From contig DAITMB010000110.1 of NCBI GenBank assembly GCA_036835375.1, forward strand, positions 1-17,090: a stretch of DNA of 17,090 bases. Reading direction: 5' to 3'. Below, piece by piece: positions 13,049-17,090 of the stretch. The notes beneath the pieces are model-generated. The model did not search any database. It saw nothing but the letters and a program-made list of their open reading frames with translations, and was not told where the DNA came from. The position numbers and the translations under genes were made by a program. The first letter of the stretch is position 1. Each line of letters opens with the position of its first letter. This DNA comes from JANQTF01 sp036835375. GTDB taxonomy: Bacteria > Bacteroidota > Bacteroidia > J057.

Positions 13049-15943
13049 ATGCGCCCGCTACCCCGCTTTCTATTCGTTGCCAGCTTAACGGCAATTTTTT
13101 TTGGTCTGACTAGCACCCTCTTCGCTACCCATAATCTGGCTGGCCAGATCACCGCAGAGCAATCTAATCCCAACAATCCCAACCAATACACCCTCACCTT
13201 AACGACCTACACCGATCCAGCACCTGCGGGAGTAGATCGCTGCGCTGCTGACATAGAGATTTATAGCGTGGCGTTCAATGGAAACGTGAGGGTCTATACC
13301 CTACTCACGGTGCTTGAGGGTATTCCACGGTCAAATGGTCCCCTCATGACTTCTTTGCCCAATGATTGCAACGCCAATGGCACACCGAGAAACGGTATCC
13401 CAGTGAAAGGCAGCATCAAGGAAAATATCTACAGAGTTGACTATATTTTTCCAGGACAGGGAATCTATGAGTTTCGATATCATGACCCCAATCGATTGGC
13501 GAATATTGAGAACATTGATAATGCACAAAACATCACTTTTTTTCTACAAAGCATCCTACAGATTTCTCCTCCCATCATTGGCGGAAATAATACGCCCATA
13601 CTCCTCAATCGCCCCCTTGACGATGCTGCTATTGGAAAAAGGTGGACACACAATCCAGGCGCATTTGACCCAGATGGAGATAGCTTAGTGTTTTACCTTA
13701 GCCCATCACTCGAATATGTCGGGGTGGGCATCGCACCAATTCCCATTAGTTCCTTTCTGTATCCGGATGATCCTTCTTTTGGAGCGGGAAATTCGCTCAC
13801 GATTGACTCCAAAACGGGCGTGATCACTTGGGAATTTCCTTCCAGGATTGGAAAATTCAATCTGGCCTTTTACGTGGAAGAATGGCGAGATGGCTTTTTG
13901 TTGGGATACGTGTTTCGTGACATGGTCATTGATGTGATCGATACAGAGAACAATCCCCCTATCATAGAAACCATCTCGGATACCTGTGTATATGCAGGAG
14001 ACACCCTGCGCTTTAGGGTGAGATCTTGGGATCCGGATGGAAACGATTCTCTGTATTTTGAGCTCAACAACGGTGGCCTCGGAAACAACGGACCTTTTTC
14101 CCTCATCGGCAACCCAGCCACCTTTGGTGGTGTAGTGGTGGACCCAGTGAATGGCACGAGCATCGGCTTTTCTACCCTACCAGTGACTACCCTGAACAAT
14201 GGTGACAACCAGCCGGTGGACACAGTGGTTGGAACTGTGGTGTGGCGAGCGGCTTGCGACAACATCCGCAAGAGCGACTACCAAGTGGACTTTTATGCGA
14301 CGGACAACAAGGGCTATAGCTCTAATGTCTCTCTGTCAACCACTTTGACCGCTGACAAAGCTGTCTCCATTCGAGTGGTGCCTCCCCCCCCTACTGACCT
14401 GACGATTACCAAGGGTTCTCGCACGGTTTCCCTTTCCTGGGCACCTACTTTTTGCTCCGATCGGGTGGCGGGCTACAACGTCTATCGAAAAATTAACGGC
14501 GGTGACTTTAGCCAAGATACCGTGTGCTGTGAAGTCTCTCCTGAGCTCGCTGGCTTTACTTTAATCAGCTATCAGACCGACTGGACCAACACGACCTACC
14601 TTGACTCACTAGATGATCTTGAAGACCAGTTTGGAAGAGAAATCTGCTACGTCGTCACGGCCATGTACACAGACCAGGTGAATCCAGATCTTCCCATTCT
14701 CGAAAGCTGTGCGACCAATCTAGTATGTCTGGAATTGGTGTCTGACAACCTCTTTTTGACCAATGATAGTGTCTCCGTGACAGGTCTCAACAATGGGGAA
14801 ATCTTCATTAGTTGGTCGGTGCCTGTGGTGGACGAATTTTTCCCGACACCCTATCGCTACCGTCTCTATCGTGCTAACAACAATGGATTCCCAGCGATAG
14901 AAGTCGCCAACCTAGCCTACGAAGATACCACATTTACAGACATGGGCATTGATACCGAATCGAGAGGATATAACTATCGTGTCGAAATATTCGATGGTTT
15001 GGACAAGCGCATTCCGATAGATCAAACAGTGAATATTGGCTCTTCGATTTATTTGCTCACCGAAGGCGACAACAACAACATCTTTTTGAGATGGTCCGAA
15101 TATGTGCCTTGGGCCAATAGTAGCTATGAAATTTTTCGCTCAGACAATGGCGGCCCCTTCCTTCCGATTGCGACTGTTGGCGGCACAGGTTCTACCACCC
15201 ACACCTACGATGACTTGGGCCTGAATCCCAACCTAGAGTATTGCTACTTTATTCGCTCCACGGGAAGTCACAATGTGCCTGGAGTCAAGCCCGTGCTCAT
15301 CAACGATTCGCAGATCTCTTGCTCTTTTGCCAGAGATGAAGAGCCTCCTTGTCCGCCTAGCGTGGAAGTGACCGGAGATTGTGAGACACAGGTGTTCTCA
15401 GTCAAAGTGACAAAGGCTGACCCTGGATGTGCAGGAGATACGGACTTCATTTCTGTAAAATTTGCTCAACGTGCCGAAGGCCCCTACATGGAAGTTGCCC
15501 GATTGGATTACAATGCCTTTGGCGCTGATACGACGGTCGTAGTTGTAGGCGGTGGTGGACAAGACTTTGCGGGATGCTACGCGACCACCGCTACGGATAC
15601 CCTTGGGAATGTGAGCCAACTCTCCGAACCAGCTTGCGTCGACTATTGTCCTGCGCTGGTGATGAGCAATATTTTCACTCCGAACGGCGATGGGTTCAAC
15701 GATGTGTTGCGTCCAGTATCGTATCAGGATGTGATTTTGAAAGAAATTCACATTTTCGACCGCTGGGGACGCAAGCTTTACGAAACCACAACCAACATTG
15801 AGCAGTTATGGGATGGCAGTATCCGATTTAGTTCTCGACCAGCACCAGAAGGCGTCTATTACTACTACCTTCGTTACGAGGAGCTTGGGCTTTCCGGCAA
15901 TACGCCGCGCGAGCTTCGGGGCTGGGTTCAGTTGATGCGTTAA
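13049..15943 (+). CDS. Large secreted multidomain surface protein with gliding-motility (CHU_C) C-terminal domain
   Basis: The protein has 964 residues from the ATG at 13049, chosen because M-R-P-L-P-R-F-L-F-V-A-S-L begins a good signal peptide with likely cleavage after residue 26 (T-L-F-A). The mature N-terminus T-H-N-L-A-G-Q-I-T resembles the first domain of many Bacteroidota surface proteins. Two Asp-rich D-P-D-G motifs, around residues 205 and 326, indicate cadherin- or Ig-like beta domains. Fibronectin-III-like domains follow, beginning near 445, 575 and 670 (S-L-S-W-A-P, I-S-W-S-V-P, L-R-W-S-E-Y). The last 95 or so residues are a CHU_C/gliding-motility C-terminal domain (I-F-T-P-N-G-D-G-F-N-D, I-F-D-R-W-G-R-K-L-Y), the type B tail for T9SS export and surface anchoring. 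It is probably an adhesin or cell-surface structural protein. A run of eight C (14384-14391) lies in the Pro stretch before the first FN3 domain. Confidence 0.9.
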   Translation: MRPLPRFLFVASLTAIFFGLTSTLFATHNLAGQITAEQSNPNNPNQYTLTLTTYTDPAPAGVDRCAADIEIYSVAFNGNVRVYTLLTVLEGIPRSNGPLMTSLPNDCNANGTPRNGIPVKGSIKENIYRVDYIFPGQGIYEFRYHDPNRLANIENIDNAQNITFFLQSILQISPPIIGGNNTPILLNRPLDDAAIGKRWTHNPGAFDPDGDSLVFYLSPSLEYVGVGIAPIPISSFLYPDDPSFGAGNSLTIDSKTGVITWEFPSRIGKFNLAFYVEEWRDGFLLGYVFRDMVIDVIDTENNPPIIETISDTCVYAGDTLRFRVRSWDPDGNDSLYFELNNGGLGNNGPFSLIGNPATFGGVVVDPVNGTSIGFSTLPVTTLNNGDNQPVDTVVGTVVWRAACDNIRKSDYQVDFYATDNKGYSSNVSLSTTLTADKAVSIRVVPPPPTDLTITKGSRTVSLSWAPTFCSDRVAGYNVYRKINGGDFSQDTVCCEVSPELAGFTLISYQTDWTNTTYLDSLDDLEDQFGREICYVVTAMYTDQVNPDLPILESCATNLVCLELVSDNLFLTNDSVSVTGLNNGEIFISWSVPVVDEFFPTPYRYRLYRANNNGFPAIEVANLAYEDTTFTDMGIDTESRGYNYRVEIFDGLDKRIPIDQTVNIGSSIYLLTEGDNNNIFLRWSEYVPWANSSYEIFRSDNGGPFLPIATVGGTGSTTHTYDDLGLNPNLEYCYFIRSTGSHNVPGVKPVLINDSQISCSFARDEEPPCPPSVEVTGDCETQVFSVKVTKADPGCAGDTDFISVKFAQRAEGPYMEVARLDYNAFGADTTVVVVGGGGQDFAGCYATTATDTLGNVSQLSEPACVDYCPALVMSNIFTPNGDGFNDVLRPVSYQDVILKEIHIFDRWGRKLYETTTNIEQLWDGSIRFSSRPAPEGVYYYYLRYEELGLSGNTPRELRGWVQLMR

Positions 15944-15955
15944 TCCCCTCATTGC

Positions 15956-16597
15956 ATGTTTACAGGAATCATTGAATCGCTCGGCCACATCGAGTGGGTA
16001 GAAGAAGAAGGTAATAACCGACACTTTTGCATTCGCGCTCGCTTTCGAGAAGACGACCCTATACGTGTGGACCAGAGCATCGCCCACGATGGTGTGTGCC
16101 TCACCGTGACAGAAATTCTCTCTCAGGAATCGCAAACTTATCTGTATCGGGTGACGGCGGTACAAGAAACTTTGGAGAGGACTCATTTGCGAACCTGGAC
16201 CACTGGCAAGGCCGTCAATCTTGAGCGATGTATGCGACTCGGGGCCCGGATTGATGGGCACATAGTGCAAGGGCATGTAGATGCAGTAGGACAGATCCAA
16301 CAGATCGCTGCCCGTGAAGGTTCATGGATGATCCGAATCGGATTTCCAACAGAGTTTGCTGCCCTCTTGGTGGACAAGGGATCAATTTGTGTAAATGGGG
16401 TAAGCCTCACGGTCGTGGAAGCTGGAGTGGATTTTTTCACGGTCACGATCATCCCTTTCACGTGGGAGCACACAAATTTTCATGCGCTGAGAGAAGATCA
16501 ACCAGTGAATTTGGAGTTTGATATTCTGGGAAAATACCTTCTGCGAAGGAGCTGGCTGGCTTCAACCCCAGCGCTCCATGAATCCGTTGTAGAGTGA
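15956..16597 (+). CDS. ribE: Riboflavin synthase, alpha subunit
   Basis: This enzyme dismutates two 6,7-dimethyl-8-ribityllumazine molecules into riboflavin and the pyrimidine precursor, the last step of riboflavin synthesis. It has 213 residues, slightly above the usual 195-210. It begins M-F-T-G-I-I-E, the invariant start, and contains two lumazine-binding repeats (about 1-97 and 98-195). The repeats show D-G-V-C-L-T-V in the first and N-G-V-S-L-T-V-V in the second, with I-D-G-H-I-V-Q-G-H-V-D between them. The C-terminal 15 or so residues extend past the conserved K-Y-L-L-R-R. It starts 12 nt after the stop of the surface-protein gene, so it may be cotranscribed with it. No FMN riboswitch is visible in the 12-nt gap. 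The gene is called ribE in some species and ribC in others. Confidence 0.96.
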   Translation: MFTGIIESLGHIEWVEEEGNNRHFCIRARFREDDPIRVDQSIAHDGVCLTVTEILSQESQTYLYRVTAVQETLERTHLRTWTTGKAVNLERCMRLGARIDGHIVQGHVDAVGQIQQIAAREGSWMIRIGFPTEFAALLVDKGSICVNGVSLTVVEAGVDFFTVTIIPFTWEHTNFHALREDQPVNLEFDILGKYLLRRSWLASTPALHESVVE

Positions 16598-16667
16598 CTT
16601 TTGTAGCGAATGCTACGAGTAGTACGCACCTTCGATTCTTTACCCAGCCTTTTGACCTGGATTTTCG

Positions 16668-17072
16668 ATGACCCGAAAAGATTTTCTTCACCGTAGTTGC
16701 GCGTTGAGTGCTGGCTTGGTAGCAGCAAGTGCTCCGGGATGCTCTTTGATTTTCGATCAAGAAATGCTGCTGTGCACGCTTCCGGAGTTAGAAGAGAAGG
16801 GGTTCGTTCAAAAGGAATTTAATTGGAACGATATCATCGCCCTTCCGGGAGGGGACGGCCAGTTGACAGTGTTTTCGCTGGTTTGCTCACACAAGAAGTG
16901 TACAGTAGCGTGGAAACCGCGAGAACGGGAATTTGCCTGCCCCTGTCATGAAGGGCGTTATAATGAACACGGGGAAGTAATTGATGGTCCCCCCCCTGCA
17001 CCACTGAGCCGATTTCAATGGGAGCTTCGAGGGCAAGAAGTGTGGGTGCTACACATCTATTTAGAAAGTTAA
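16668..17072 (+). CDS. Small exported Rieske [2Fe-2S] protein
   Basis: The protein has 134 residues from the ATG at 16668, 70 nt after ribE. The cluster-binding sites are complete: C73-S-H75 with Cys78, then C91-P-C93-H94. Cys73, His75, Cys91 and His94 are the iron ligands, and Cys78 and Cys93 can form the disulfide typical of high-potential bc1/b6f-type Rieske proteins. G-P-P-P-A-P-L after the second box is the usual Pro loop. The N-terminus T-R-K-D-F-L followed by a hydrophobic stretch resembles a Tat signal with R-K in place of the twin Arg. S-A-P-G-C25 could be a weak lipobox. Rieske proteins carry electrons, often in the periplasm. No cytochrome b or c1 gene is in the window, so it may be an orphan. 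A run of eight C (16989-16996) encodes part of the Pro loop. Confidence 0.9.
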   Translation: MTRKDFLHRSCALSAGLVAASAPGCSLIFDQEMLLCTLPELEEKGFVQKEFNWNDIIALPGGDGQLTVFSLVCSHKKCTVAWKPREREFACPCHEGRYNEHGEVIDGPPPAPLSRFQWELRGQEVWVLHIYLES

Positions 17073-17090
17073 ACAGGAAACGGTTCGAGG

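Noticed and set aside
16598..16667. GTAGC/GCTAC hairpin between ribE and the Rieske gene as a terminator
   Set aside because: The stem is only 5 bp and no T-run follows.

Overview
The window looks like a chromosomal segment of a Bacteroidota bacterium, probably of the Saprospiria or Lewinella type (the phylum is inferred with good confidence, the class is a guess). The evidence is a Por-type type IX secretion (T9SS) tail on a secreted amidase, a gliding-motility (CHU_C) type C-terminal domain on a large surface protein, no clear Shine-Dalgarno sequences before most starts, a few possible Bacteroidota promoter boxes (TTTG ... TAnnTTTG), and a fur to purA gene order.

Layout from left to right. 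(1) A lipoprotein of the endonuclease/exonuclease/phosphatase family is cut by the left edge (minus strand). It is divergent from a small DUF697-like membrane protein (plus strand), which ends at a strong intrinsic terminator. (2) A secreted PGRP/T7-lysozyme-type N-acetylmuramoyl-L-alanine amidase with a T9SS tail lies on the minus strand, divergent from leuS, a complete leucyl-tRNA synthetase. (3) Downstream of leuS is a 304-residue protein with a CBS-like segment and an all-helical C-terminal half carrying a HEPN RNase-type R-N-x3-H motif. A perfect 12-bp inverted repeat and a candidate promoter precede it. This is the most interesting unit in the window. (4) On the minus strand follow purA (adenylosuccinate synthetase), a single-domain STAS protein and fur, read in the order fur, STAS, purA. 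(5) A 42-residue single-span membrane peptide may be encoded next. After it comes the ribosomal operon rplM-rpsI-rpsB, closed by a textbook terminator directly after rpsB, so tsf is not in this operon. (6) On the plus strand are a 964-residue multidomain surface protein with a CHU_C tail, ribE (riboflavin synthase) only 12 nt downstream, and a small exported Rieske [2Fe-2S] protein at the right edge.

Most of the window is housekeeping: translation (leuS, rplM, rpsI, rpsB), purine and riboflavin synthesis, and metal regulation. It is interleaved with exported proteins (EEP lipoprotein, amidase, CHU_C protein, Rieske protein). I saw no rRNA or tRNA gene, insertion sequence or CRISPR array. The only candidate for an undescribed system is the HEPN-type gene with its upstream palindrome. 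Its assignment rests on motif reading alone.
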